In this document: one piece after another, positions 12,430 through 23,531 of the stretch
Numbering within the stretch: the stretch's first letter is position 1
Layout of the letters: every line of letters begins with the position of its first letter
Source of the DNA: Medicago truncatula
Lineage: Eukaryota > Streptophyta > Magnoliopsida > Fabales > Fabaceae
Direction of reading: 5' to 3'
Assembly (NCBI RefSeq): GCF_003473485.1
Contig: NC_053047.1
Span: forward strand, 8,013,001 to 8,077,000
Length of the DNA: 64,000 nt
Translations under genes and position numbers: made by a program
The notes under the pieces: model-generated
The model's input: only the letters and a program-made list of their open reading frames with translations
The model's database searches: none
What the model was told of the DNA's origin: nothing

Positions 12430-12616
12430 GGGTGTTGCTAACCGGTGTCTCTAGGGCACGAGTTAAGCATACCATAAAAGGGAATTATTACCATAAAAGG
12501 AAACTGTTTTTGACTTTATTATAAATTAATTACACAATTTTAATGCATTAATTACTATATAATTTTCTTTTTCATATCCTTAACCAGTGCCCTGGGGGCA
12601 CCGGTTAGCATTTCCC
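12430..12616. mobile_element. Mutator-type MITE with 9-bp target duplication
   Basis: The outer ends gggtgttgctaaccggtg and (inverted) gggaaatgctaaccggtg enclose 187 bp. The 9-bp direct repeat ttgtttaat lies immediately outside both ends (12421-12429 and 12617-12625), the signature of Mutator-superfamily insertion. Related 'gccc-gggc ... ggttag' ends appear in the DEFL introns (about 36860 and 42105-42674). Confidence 0.88.
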
Positions 12617-12685
12617 TTGTTTAATAGCCAGTTATTTCCATATGCACCCTGCATAAACACGTCACAAAACCATTAGAAAATTATT

Positions 12686-12880
12686 TTGGTTTCTCATAGA
12701 AGACTATCAAAACCATTAAACCATAATTATGGTTTCAGTAATAATTTCAATGTACATCTTAATCATTATTTAAAACCATGTAAAAATAATAATTTCATTA
12801 AAAATCATTACACAATTATCTTGGTTTTACATACAAGACTATCAAAATCATTAAACCACACTTATGGTTTCAGTTATCCA
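12686..12880. repeat. Imperfect direct repeat, ~135-bp period
   Basis: The segment around 'agactatcaaaa-cattaaaccata-ttatggtttcagt' occurs at about 12700-12741 and again at about 12836-12876. Short reading frames here reflect the repeat. No gene is supported. Confidence 0.7.
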
Positions 12881-13508
12881 TACCCTGAAGTTTGTATCAA
12901 TTCATCAACAACCCTTTCTGCAAATCAAATGTATCGTATGACCACGATGGAAAATGGAAATTGATGTGGTGTGTTGTTACTGTTGAGTGTTCCTCATTTG
13001 ATGTGTTCGTATCGATGTCGCTGTGAACACTGGATTGTTATGCAAATGTTGACGGTTACCAAGTTATGCATATGTATATATTGTTTTGCTAAAAGCTTAA
13101 TCCAAAAATTAAAGACTTGTGCATATATGTGTTGCCATGACCACATATCAATAAAGTCAACACACACTATGCTATAGCAAGACTGGATATTATAAACAAC
13201 TCTTAGAAGGTATTCACCTAATAAAGTAGGAATGTAAAATACACAATGCAGTAAAATTTATGTATTGTCATTTATTGCACTCCCTTAAGATTTTGGCAAT
13301 AAAATTGTAAAATATGCTTGAAATTTTTTTTTTTTTTTTAAATATTTACATAACGTGAGACTCTCCTCTATTTCAATTGATAATTTAGGACTAAGAAATT
13401 ATTTGAAAAATTAATCCAAGTTGGTTAGTTGAGGTTTCAACCTTCACACCGAAATTAACATAAAGGAGAGAGTAAACGAAACTTTGATGTAGATTAACTA
13501 TTTAACTA
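12881..13508. other. No gene seen
   Basis: AT-rich sequence without convincing ORFs or repeats, up to the Mutator-like element's target duplication. Confidence 0.5.
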
Positions 13509-13919
13509 TTGATTTTTGGGTTAATTATGTTTTAGGTCCCTATAAATAGGCGTGTTTTCAACATTAATCCCTACTTAAATTTTATTAAATTTTTGGTCCC
13601 AATATTTTTTGCCGTTTGCAAAATTTGTCCTCACCGTAAAATGTTGCTGATTCAGCTAACGGAAAATCACATGTGGCTTCAATTATAATACACGTGAGAC
13701 AATTGTTTTTTATTCAATAAATAATAAAATGGTTAATAATATTTTTTAATTAAAAGAACCCTTAAAAATTCCAATATAAAAACCCCTTAACCCTTATCTT
13801 ATCAGTTTCTTACACTTTTCTCTACCCACACTAATCCTAGCCGCTCGATACCCTTCTCCGTTTTCGAAAAACTTCAGATCGTTGTCTTCTACTGTTTGGG
13901 AATCTTAGTTTGTGGTCCA

Positions 13920-15203
13920 ATGGTTCGATTTTGTGGTGACACTTTGCTTGGTGGTCCCGAGGTTGAAGAAGAAGATTCTCATGGTATGAATCTTTTCGTT
14001 TTTTTTATTTCAGTTCTGTTGTCTTTTTGTTAGTGAAAACATGTAAAGTAATACATTATTGGGATATAAGCATGTGGGTATTGTTTATTACTAGGGTTTT
14101 GCAACAGTTTCGATTTAAGCATGTGGGGTATAGGAATTTGACTTTTATGGAATAAGTTGAATGCAAGTGGGTTGGTGTGTCTTTAATCAGGTAACGAGGA
14201 GTCTCCAAGGTGTGTGGAGGGTGTTGAACTCTATGGTGCTGGTGCAGGCAAATCTGACTACAAAGGGAAAGGGATTGCTGCTGAGGGTGAAGATGTTTCA
14301 GAAAATGAGCATGCTGTTGGGAATTGGTTGGGATCCCTTGTAGGCATGCTGTTGCAACTATTGTGATGAAGGGTGATGATCTTGCACAATATGTGCATGA
14401 GTACTATAGCAAGGTGTATTATGAGGATTGCTATGCTCAGGTTATATCCCCTATTAATGGGCAGAATAAATGGCCTAAAACTGATTTTGTTGAGGTCTTG
14501 CCCCCTATCTACAAGCGTGGGCCTGGCAGGCCCAAAAAGCTGAGAAGAAGAGAGCCTGATGAGGACAGGATGGAGAATGGGAAGTGGCAAAGGGGTTACA
14601 CTACTAACAGATGCAAGAAATGTTTGCATTATGGACACAATCAAAGAACCTGCATAAATCCGGCTGTTGTTGTTCCAACTCAAACATCTCAGACTAGTGC
14701 AACTCCTGCTGTTGTTTTCCATGAACAAGCACCAACTACTCAGAAAAGTATGAGAAGCAATCTTGCAGTTGTACTCCAACAACCAACAATTCAGGCAAGT
14801 CAAAGTAGCCAATCTGCAGTAGCCCCTAAGAAAAGGGTATACATTATGATTCTTTTTAGTAAACTTATTGATATTGATTATGTTTTTTTTTTCTTCATTT
14901 TAATTGATTTAAAAATATTTATCATTGTTTCTTACTTAGGGGAGACCTGTTGGATCTGGTAAGAAGCAGTCTAAGGGAGTTCCAATGCCAAAAAAAACAA
15001 AGAAGATTGTTGAACTGGGTAGTAGTTCTATGACTGTCAACACATCTCAACCAGCTTCTGCTCAAGCAAAAACTACTGCCAATGATGTTGATATGATGCT
15101 AAATGGCTTGAAGGCACTTCCACCAAACCAGCTAGATGAAATTATTAGGCCGTTGAACAAAGGAAAAAGAGATGATGTTGAAGACATTGTAGCAAAGGAG
15201 TAG
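13920..15203 (+). pseudogene. MuDR-type transposase, internally deleted
   Basis: A probable first exon 13920-13983 (starts MVRFCGDTLL) splices to 14191 onward, giving an acidic low-complexity leader. Near 14325-14335 the sequence jumps directly to the end of a SWIM zinc finger (GIPCRHAVA) in another frame, so several hundred residues including the DDE catalytic domain are deleted. The remaining C-terminus, 14324-14836 joined to 14940-15203, carries a basic GRPKK motif and a CCHC zinc knuckle (CKKCLHYGHNQRTC), both usual at the C-terminus of plant MULE transposases. The frame shift at the junction and the missing catalytic core make it inactive. Confidence 0.85.
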
Positions 15204-15224
15204 TTTGTTATGATGTCATGTTTT

Positions 15225-15360
15225 TTTGCTAGCACCTTTTGGTGTGCACCTTTTGAACTGTTTTGGTGCTATATGCTGTTTTTTATTTGTATTAAGTTGA
15301 CTAAGACTTGTCTTTTTACTAGCACCTTTTGGTGTGCACCTTTTGAACTTAATTGGTGCA
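15225..15360. repeat. Short direct repeat inside the MULE
   Basis: The phrase 'agcaccttttggtgtgcacc' plus about 14 further bases occurs at about 15232 and about 15320, 88 bp apart. Non-coding spacer between the two MULE ORFs. The rest of 15204-15853 shows no gene. Confidence 0.75.
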
Positions 15361-15853
15361 ATATGCTATTTTCTATATGTACTAGTGTGCACTTCTAAGA
15401 TACTTAAATGCACATTTTAATGCACAAACTGTTTTGGTGCTTTATGATCTACTCTTATTCTATTATAGCATATTTTGTGATCAATTCTTGTGCTCTTCCG
15501 TGTGTGTATTAATTTGTTTCAAAGGTAAAATCTAAGATTATTTTCTCTATTGCGATTATAACAAAAAGTAGTGATACCATAACATGTCATTACAAAGAGC
15601 ACTACTTTTGTGATGTTTTAATGCACCTTATTACAAGATAAATTTGCAAAATAAATTGATAACATAACATGTCACTTTCGATACCAAGTTTTGACAAGAT
15701 AAATTGATACCATAACATTACTGTTCTCACCAATATTACAAGATTTTCATACCATAACATTACTTCTTACTAATAAACCACTGATACATCATTTTATACA
15801 TCAGCAGTGCCTAAAAGTCTAGAACCTTATCTTCATTACAAACACCTAAAATC

Positions 15854-16391
15854 TTAGAACATTAACTTCATAACAAGGACAAGATTGATAATCAATGACA
15901 CAATTAGCAGTGTCAAGGTAACTTTTCCTTTCAGCCTTTCTTGGTTAAACCTCGTGTAAAGCTTTACATTCTTCCTCCTAGCTTCCTCAGCAATTCCTAA
16001 AGCAATGACACTTACATCTTTACCTCCAGCATCATCAACATCCTCAATCTCATCAGTGTCATCAATCTCTTCTACTTCATCAGCCCAGATAAACATGTTG
16101 CAAGTATCCTTCATCTTCATACAATTAACAGATGTCAGAATTAAACACAAAAACATATGAAAAGAAAAGAGAACTGGTAAATGAGAAGAAAAATGAAAAC
16201 GTTTTCATAAGTACCATCCAATATGGACATCTCCAGAACTGTCTTCCTATATGTTTCCCTCTTGTAGCTGTCATCAAAATGGTTCGAATACCACAACCAC
16301 ATTTTTGTCCCCTAGGTCGAGTTGAAGAAGATGTAACACTGTTTGAGTACAAACGATTCTTTCGGCGATTTATGCTTCCTTGTCGTTCCAT
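15854..16391 (-). CDS. GRF-type zinc-finger protein with C-terminal membrane segment, carried in the MULE
   Basis: Two exons on -, 16391-16215 and 16108-15854, joined in phase 0, give 143 aa. The joined protein has a GRF-type zinc finger: CxCG (C31, C33), then GRQFWRCP (49-56), then TCNMFIW after the splice, which restores the fourth Cys. This is followed by an acidic stretch (DEVEEIDDTDEIEDVDD) and a hydrophobic helix at about 121-143 that looks membrane-anchored. GRF fingers bind nucleic acid in other proteins; a role here is unknown. It lies fully inside the TIRs, convergent with the transposase remnant, so it may be an element-encoded accessory or a captured host gene. An alternative acceptor 6 bp earlier would add two residues. 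Confidence 0.72.
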
Positions 16392-16922
16392 GGTTCTCCA
16401 ATTTTGAACTCAGATCTGAAGTGTTTGAAAAAAAATCAATTTGGGAATTTAGAGTTTTTTATTTCGGCAGAGAGGAAGAAGATGATGGTAACTGGTTTTT
16501 TTTATGGGTCAGACTGGGTCATAATCATACTCGGGTCGGGTCGTGGCCCAGTATTAGATTAATTGTACTTCAAACAAAAAAAATCTGAACTGGCAGCCAC
16601 ATGTGATTTCTCGTTAGCTGAATCAGCAACATTTCACGGTGAGGACCAATTTTGCAAACGGCAAAAAACGTTGGGGACCAAAAATTTAATAAAATTTAAG
16701 TAGGGACTAATGTTGAAAACACGCCTATTTATAGGGACTTAAAACATAATTAACCCTTGATTTTTTATATGTTATAAGTTTGTAATCTATGTTGCTGCAT
16801 TCATAGCAAGGCATGGAACCTATATTCAATAAAGGAAACCAAAACTAAAATTACCTATGAAGAACATAGATATGAAGAGACACTAATAAAATTGTATTAT
16901 GCTTTGTTTTCTTTAAAACTTT

Positions 16923-17075
16923 AATAAATAGGGTTAATTAAATTTTTGGTCCCTATAAATATCTGCAGTTTTGTTTTTAGTTTCTATAAAAATAAATAAC
17001 ACTTTTTAGTCCCTACAAAATTTTCTGTTAGTGTTTTTAGTCCTTGTTAAATTAAAATTTGTTTAATTATGCTTA
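16923..17075. mobile_element. Solo MULE-like terminal repeat
   Basis: The phrase 'gggttaatt-aatttttggtccctataaatat', followed by repeated 'agtccctacaaaat'-type motifs, resembles the left TIR of the adjacent MULE and other plant Mutator-type ends. No matching inverted end was found, so it is a fragment of a related element. Confidence 0.5.
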
Positions 17076-17569
17076 AACTCCTAAATTTTTGAAAGATTTT
17101 TTACATATACATGTTCATAAAATAAATAGTCAAAACCATTTTTTACATGAATGTTTAGTATATAAAGTTAAAATATGGTAGTGTTTGAACTAATAACATT
17201 TTTATAAGTTTTGCACAAACAATTTAATGATAATTGATACAATTTTTTTCATCGACTTTAAAATGGTATAATTAAACACTGAATTCATGAATCCAAAACC
17301 ATTCATCATATTATTATATATAGTATTCAAATGGTACAACATAAATAGTCAACTGTTGGAAACTCAACTCTTCTCACCCACCAGCCATCGTCGATGGCAC
17401 AAATTATGCATATACCACATGCATGCTTATTAAACAATATAACAAAATTTACAAATACACAAAGATAGAATGAAAATCATAATAAGTCTAAATTAATTAG
17501 CACGTTCTTGCATATTCTTAATTTTTTTTTTTTGATACTAGGTTGTTGGTCATCATGAAGTTCTGATCT
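17076..17569. other. No gene seen; 3' flank of the secreted peptide gene
   Basis: AT-rich, without ORFs. Confidence 0.5.
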
Positions 17570-17942
17570 TCAAGGACTAGCAGAATCAAGACGAGGATAG
17601 TATCGCTCCGGTATACAATTGCAGAGGCTGGGTCCGTAAACCCATTCAACGCAACCTGTCGGACATCCCCAACCGGCAACAATGCAAGTAATACAAATTC
17701 CGCTCGAGTCTTCACACTCCGGAGCACACTGATTCCAAATGTCGAAATTATCTTGAGCGTATGCTGCAATATATGTAATAATAATATCATTAAAATAAAT
17801 TAAACAAGTACTATTCAATAACAAAACTAAACAGAAGTATGAAAGAAAACTATCGACTCGACATAAATAACAAATAACCTGATCCAGCAAGCAAGAGAAA
17901 AGCGAGGAAGACGATGGCAGTAGAGGATGACTTATTAGCCAT
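17570..17942 (-). CDS. Small secreted cysteine-rich peptide (8 Cys), unassigned family
   Basis: Two exons, 17942-17879 and 17763-17570, with a phase-1 GT-AG intron of 115 bp, encode 85 aa. Residues 1-21 (MANKSSSTAIVFLAFLLLAGS) are a clear signal peptide, and the intron falls right after it, as in many plant DEFL/CRP genes. The mature part has eight cysteines at 34, 38, 45, 48, 55, 59, 69 and 71, spacing C-3-C-6-C-2-C-6-C-3-C-9-C-1-C. It includes CxxxC and a late CxC, compatible with a cysteine-stabilised alpha-beta fold but unlike the classic defensin spacing. It ends CNCIPERYYP, slightly like albumin-1 peptides. Likely an extracellular defence or signalling peptide; function unknown. Confidence 0.8.
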
Positions 17943-18005
17943 TATTAACAATGAACTTGTATTGATGATGAACTTGCATGTCAAAAACATAATAAGAAGT
18001 CTATT

Positions 18006-18012
18006 ATTTATA
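18006..18012 (-). promoter_or_regulatory. TATA box of the 8-Cys peptide gene
   Basis: TATAAAT on the minus strand, about 64 bp upstream of the ATG at 17942. The spacing suits a short 5' UTR. Confidence 0.55.
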
Positions 18013-18289
18013 GGAAGGCACTGCAACCTGCCAGACGAACTGTATGATAATTTATCAAGAGCCTTGTGGCTTTTGTCTTATAAAGGGGAGGAAGTGAGTG
18101 AATATCCTTCTACAAAAACATTATTAATCATTGTTGTCAAAACTGCGACTTACGAATTTATTCACCTACATGGATCTAAATCCATTGTAGACTCCAAAGA
18201 AAGACAGAATCCTAGTAAAATTGCACCGAGATCACAAAAAATCATGAAATCCATGCAAAATCGCAGGTTTTTTACAGTATTTTGAAAGC

Positions 18290-19847
18290 TTTTTAGAATT
18301 TGTTTATACGGGTCAATTTTGGTCCGGTTGGTCTAAAATCGTCGGTTTCCCTTGCATTTAGGTTTTGAGTCATTTATGTATAAGTATTTTGTGGACCTCA
18401 AACTTTGAGTCATTTATGACCATTTGCAAATGTATAAAAATATTTAGCATTATTTTTGTGGATACCACACTTTAAAAATGAATTTCACATAAAATGGTGG
18501 ATCTGCATGAGTTAAAGTAAGTGTTGAAATTATAGTGTTCCCAACACTCACCACAATAAAACTGCATTTTAGTAGTGGATTTCACATAAACTGCATTTCA
18601 CCGTTATAAAAATCACTTAATTTTTAAAAACTAATTTATTAGATTGAGTTTTTAAAAGACTATTTTAACATAAAAAGTCTGGAAGATTTTAATTAAAAGA
18701 TTTTCTAAGAGTTTATGGGATTTTAAGATTTTTTAAAAGACTTTTTAAAATTAGGATTCTATAATTTGGATTTAGAGGGATTTTAACTCAAAGACTTTTA
18801 AGATTTTAAATGACTTTATTGATTTATAAAACATGAAATGACTTTGTATTTTTATCTAATCCATCGAACAAAATATCAAACTTTGTCATAAAATTTTCAG
18901 TTTCTAATTTTTTATTCTAGTTGGTGTTCTTCAATCGATTACAATAATCCTTGCGGTTGTTGCCTCAGCTAGCTTTGTTGCTTTGAACCTAAGGTCTTTT
19001 TATAGGAAATAATCTTGCAGTGGCCATAATTGCAGCAAGTTATCTCAAGCCACCATTATCACTACCACACCCCAATGGCTAATTATATGTTGTTTGTGTT
19101 TTATTGTTAGATGGATTCAAAGAGTTAACAACGTAATGTGAATTTTTCTCCATGAATCAACTTTGGTGACCACCTTTGGCCAAAAACTTGTGATCGACCA
19201 GTATTTGGGAAGGTGAAGAAGTGCAAATATTGATGGAATGTTTGAGTTCACTTCAAAATTTTGTAATATCAAACATTGCATTTCTGAAAGTGAAGATGGT
19301 ATATCCCAGTGGAGTAGGAAAAGATAATGCAAAGAACCTACATGACATATGTTCTACGTCACGAATCACCACGATATTTTGTATCCAGCATGCCAATGAA
19401 GAAAATGTCTTTTCAAAAGTGTATATGTATCTTTTAAAAAAAATGTCATAGCTATGTGTGGAAGACAGAAAAGTCTCACAAAATCTATTACTCACAACAA
19501 TGCATTAAAATCCGTAGAATTTTGAATATCAATAGACAATTTTTAAGTTGTGCAAAATCTCAATTGAATACCAGTGCACTTTATTGAACTCATTAAAAAA
19601 TCTTGAAAATCCTAATTGAATACCACAAGAATGTTTTACATTCCTTTAAAATCTTGATTGAACACCACAAACTTTTTTAAAACAAAAAAATATTTTAAAA
19701 TCATATGAAATCTCAATTCAATACACCCGCCTTAGTTTGTTTGGATACAATACAACTATATAAAATAATTTTTTTTCTACAAAATTAGTTTAATCTTTTA
19801 AAACATATTTTCTCTTTCCTCTAAAAAAAATATCATTTGAAGTTGTT
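18290..19847. other. Intergenic, no gene seen
   Basis: AT-rich. Several short opposite-strand reading frames around 19120-19500 have no recognisable domains. Repeated 'aaaatcttgattgaacaccac'-like phrases at 19560-19730 are low-complexity. Confidence 0.5.
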
Positions 19848-19859
19848 TATATATTTTTT

Positions 19860-20125
19860 GCCAAATACCTCCCCGGGTCATTTAAGTTTCATGTTTGTTT
19901 CAGATAGATCCTTTAAGTTTGAAGTTTGTTTCGGATAGTTCCTTTAAGTTTCTAAGGTTTCAGATGAGTCATTTAAGTTTCAAGTTTGTTTCAGATAGGT
20001 CATTTCTATCGACCTCCGTTAAGCCAAAGTTGATTTGATAGAAAGAACTTATCAGAAACAAACTCTAAACTTAAAGACCTATCTGAAACCTTAGAAACTT
20101 AAAAGACCCAGATAGGTATTTGACC
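19860..20125. mobile_element. Palindromic MITE with 12-bp flanking direct repeat
   Basis: The left end (gccaaatacct, then gggtcatttaagtttc) is inverted at the right end (gaaacttaaaagaccc, then aggtatttgacc). The interior repeats 'cctttaagttt-aagtttgtttcagat' units. The same 12 bp, tatatatttttt, flanks both sides (19848-19859 and 20126-20137). The length of the direct repeat is longer than the usual 9-11 bp of Mutator-type elements and could include chance matches. Confidence 0.8.
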
Positions 20126-20365
20126 TATATATTTTTTAAAAAGATTGTAACAAAAGCATTCAATAATCTTGAGTGATTTATTTTTCATCTTAAATAAAAA
20201 AACTATAACAAACCACTCCGAAATAAGAGTTTCCTTAAAACAAAAAAACCTAAATAAGAGTTTATCAATCGAAAAAGTAAAAGTTTGAAGTCTGGCTCTT
20301 ATCCTTGTTGGCCCTTTTAATGTAAATACCTTCCAACCAACCATCCTTGATTCATTTGTTCAGCT

Positions 20366-22415
20366 ATGAAGAAACGGAGAAGGGAACGAGAAGCATCCAC
20401 AGCAAAAGAAGAGAGGCTTTTTTCATCTAGTGTTTCTTCTCCTTCGGTTCAGGTTAATTTGTTCATCCCTTGTTAGGTTTGCGCAACTCTATTTCCTATG
20501 TCTTTTCATATTGATGATTGGATAATTCTTTGTAGCTAGATTCCCTTGTTTAAAAACTGAAAACGGTTCTTAAATAGCTCTACTTCTTTGAGATAGAGGA
20601 TTTGGTGGAGAATATCAAGGTTCTTGCTTGGTATTGGAGTATGAGTAAGCTGATAATAGCGACGTGTTTGTATTATGAGTGGTGTTCGAATTCTTGGGAT
20701 TGTTACTTAGATAGGATTGTCTGTTTTTTGGTGTTTCTTGGGGCTGTTGCTGTCAGATGTGGGCTACTGCTGTTCTTCTGATGGGTTGCGCTCATTTTGG
20801 GTGTTTTTCTGCTTCTGCAGTAGCTGCTGCTGCGCGCTATTATGTGGGCAGGACAGTAGGTGTTTTACATGGTGCTGTCACGTTTTGGTGGTGTGGTTTT
20901 GTCCGGTATTGGGCCGCCCTGTATTGCTTATACGCTGGGGTATTCTATTCTATTTTTTCGGGGCCTTTTTTCTCGGCTTGGGAGTTGTGGTTGCTAATAA
21001 TAATATTGGGTGTTCAAATAAAAAAAAACCGAAATCGAAAGTTAAAATAACATGATATTTGTGATTTTAACCATAAAAGCTGACGTGCCCGGCTAGTTAC
21101 TCTTGTAGTAATTATCATAGTTTTCATTGATAGACAGCAACTAATCAAATATATTTTCGTAGCAGGCACTCTACGATCATGAAAACAATTTGATGGATAG
21201 AATCAACAATTTACCAGTCGAGTTATTGTGTCACATCCTCTCTTTTCTTCCAACAAAACTCGTATTCACAGCAACGGCATTTTCCAAGAAGTGGACCCCA
21301 CTCTGCTATTCACTATCAGCTCTAGACTTTCACGATGAAACCTTCAAAGACTTAAAGACCTTCGACGGCTTCTGTCGTTTTGTCGACAATTTCATGTTCT
21401 CTCCTCTTTCAACCAACCAACCTCTCAAATCGTTTCGCCTAAACTGTTTGTCTGGAAGAAATGACAAGCGTGATTGTGACATCTTCAATGCATGGCTTGA
21501 AGCCGCAAAACAGCGTCATGTTGAGGAATTACATCTAAATCTGTATTTCCAAACATTGAATCCCATTATTTTCATCTCCCAAACTCTTGTTCATCTCAAA
21601 CTTGAGTTCATACAACTTGCAATTGATACTTCGTGTGTTGATCTTCCATCGCTCAAAACATTGCATTTGAAATCCGTTCATTTTACAAATCGGAATGATT
21701 ACATCAATTTTCTTTCTGCTTGTCCTATTCTGGAAGATTTACATGCTAAATCTATCTACATTCAAAATGCGAACATTGCACAAGAAGAAGGGTTTAAATC
21801 TTTGACATTTCCCAGGTTGGTTAGAGTGAATATCAATTCAACAGGGGATCCGTTTTACGGCATTGATAATGTTGATTTACTATTCACAGTCAGCGGATCA
21901 ATAGCTCAAGATACTATTTTCAAAGTCATTCCACTGTTTCCAAACTTAGTTCATATAGAACTAGTGTTTTGTCGTCGCTCACTTCATTGTTGGGATGGTG
22001 TATTACAACTCCTCCGCCACTGTCCCAAGCTTCAAATTCTTTCTATTGGGAAGGTTTGATTAGTAGTTCGTTTGTTTACTTGGTGTTTTCTTTTTCCGTA
22101 TATTTTGATTAATATTATTTTTTATCTCTTGGACAGTGGATGAATACCAGCTCAACCAAGGAATGGAAATGCCCAATTTCGGTTCCTAAATGCATTTCGT
22201 CTCACCTCAGATCATGTATTGTTCTAAACTTTCAAGGCTCGACAAATGATCTTAAATTTGTAAAATATATTTTGCAGAATGCAACTCTCTTACGAGACAT
22301 GAAAATCCGCTTTGCTACTTATGGAATGCTTCTGAAAAACAGTTTGATTATAGAAGAATTATCCTCATGTCCGACTGTATCTCCAAGTTGCAAAATTTCA
22401 ATTGAATTTATTTAA
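20366..22415 (+). CDS. F-box/LRR/FBD protein (intact)
   Basis: Three exons, 20366-20452, 21166-22053 and 22137-22415, all in phase 0, give 417 aa. A basic leader (MKKRRRERE) precedes the F-box at about 39-80 (MDRINNLPVELLCHILSFLPTK), followed by LRR-like strands (LHLKSVHF, CPILEDLHAKSI) and a C-terminal FBD-type region (HLRSCIVLNFQG, DLKFVKYILQNATLLRDMKI). Such proteins are substrate receptors of SCF ubiquitin ligases, binding SKP1 through the F-box; the target is unknown. The short first exon is an inference: it splices in frame and its upstream sequence is conserved at the second F-box gene. Without it, translation would start at 21193 (379 aa). The sister gene lies at 32760. Confidence 0.88.
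20453..21165 (+). other. First intron of F-box gene 1
   Basis: The 713-bp intron contains a GC-richer stretch (20700-20990) with long overlapping reading frames lacking recognisable domains. This may be an old inserted fragment. Confidence 0.55.
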
Positions 22416-23425
22416 AGTTACTAGAATTACCAGTGTTTTTATGGAATGTTTTTTATTCTGTCTGGACGATTTAATATTTCAATTTTTATTTGTTTACTTT
22501 TAAAATTTATTTCCTTTATGTGTATAACGGCTTTTCTGCATTTGTAGTATCAATTGCTTGTTCATTATAGATATTTCTACCCAATTCATGTTTTATGACT
22601 ATTTTTCCGAGTAGATGTTGGTCGAATTACAGTTATTTGATTTTCTTCAAATTTTATGCGCTTTATTTAATTATTTGGTTTTCTCGTTTAAAAGAAGAAA
22701 ATGAGCACTGTTGGTGCACACATTCGTTTAGATCAAGGAAATATGAAGGTGTTGGGTGATCTTGCAAGGAAAGGAAGATGGGTTGTACTTATAAATTTTG
22801 ATTCCCATGTTATAAATATACTTCATTTTTGAATATTGTATCCTGTTCGTATCCAATGAACAAAAGCAAAAATGTTGTTGAATGCTTGTATGATAGCTAA
22901 AAAGTGGTACACCTCTTAAATTTTGCTGCAGTCATATGCAGTTGATTTGCATACATTTTCTGAAATTCTTGGACATTGGCACTGTCTTTACAATCTGTTT
23001 AAAATACATTTATTTCTTCTTCTAATGAAATGTTTTCTTCGTCTTCTTCGTAGAAAGAGTAATCAGCTGCATAGTTTCAAAGGGACACATTATTGTGGTT
23101 GTTGCTCGTTCTATCATTCGCTTTCGTTATCTGCAAGTTCCTTCTTATTATGATTTCACCGAAGGTTCCTTCGACTGACATTGATGCTTCCGATGGATTT
23201 CTTTGTCTCTCACTTTAAGGATGTAAAGTTTTAGTGTAGCATTTTCCTTCCAATTTTATCCTTCATTGAAATTTTTATTTACCATCTATTATTTTAACCT
23301 AATCAAATAATTAATCAAATTTTTTTATAATGAGAAATTTTGTCAATAAAGTCCAACCTAATATCATATTAAGAAAACTTTACCAACTGAAAGGTTGCAA
23401 ACAACTTATTATTTCATTAGCAACC
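22416..23425. other. Intergenic, no gene seen
   Basis: 3' flank of F-box gene 1. Short ORFs only, no domains. Confidence 0.5.
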
Positions 23426-23531
23426 CACTTGGGTTGGCCTAACAGTGTTGACTTGAGACCTCTGAATGTGCTCCTCGAAAGATCTCAGGTTCGAGATTTC
23501 AATGGGCTAGTCTGACTTCATGAAAAAAAAA
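23426..23531 (+). mobile_element. tRNA-derived SINE
   Basis: Contains an A-box-like stretch (tggcctaacagtgttg) and a B-box-like stretch (caggttcgaga), then a 'gggctagtctgacttcatg' tail and an A run. This order is that of Au-like plant SINEs. A related copy is at 34395. Confidence 0.65.

Larger units (their letters stand above)
13518..16756. mobile_element. Mutator-like element (MULE), complete ends, non-autonomous
   Basis: Terminal inverted repeats of about 160 bp lie at 13518-13677 and 16597-16756 (outer end gggttaattatgtttt; the inner part includes ttgctgattcagctaac and its inverse). The perfect 9-bp target duplication ttgattttt flanks the element at 13509-13517 and 16757-16765. The 3,239-bp interior has a C-terminal transposase remnant on + and a GRF zinc-finger ORF on -. 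The catalytic DDE part of the transposase is missing, so movement would need a transposase from elsewhere. The intact TSD and similar TIRs suggest a fairly recent insertion. Confidence 0.95.

Noticed and set aside
14258..14812. 184-codon ORF on -
   Set aside because: Antisense shadow of the MULE transposase C-terminus.
17914..18285. 123-codon ORF on +
   Set aside because: Antisense to exon 1 and the promoter of the 8-Cys peptide gene; no domain.
20717..21055. Two overlapping reading frames of ~100 codons inside the first intron of the F-box gene
   Set aside because: No domain, odd composition (Cys/Trp/Val-rich), overlapping in two frames, and located in a well-supported intron.
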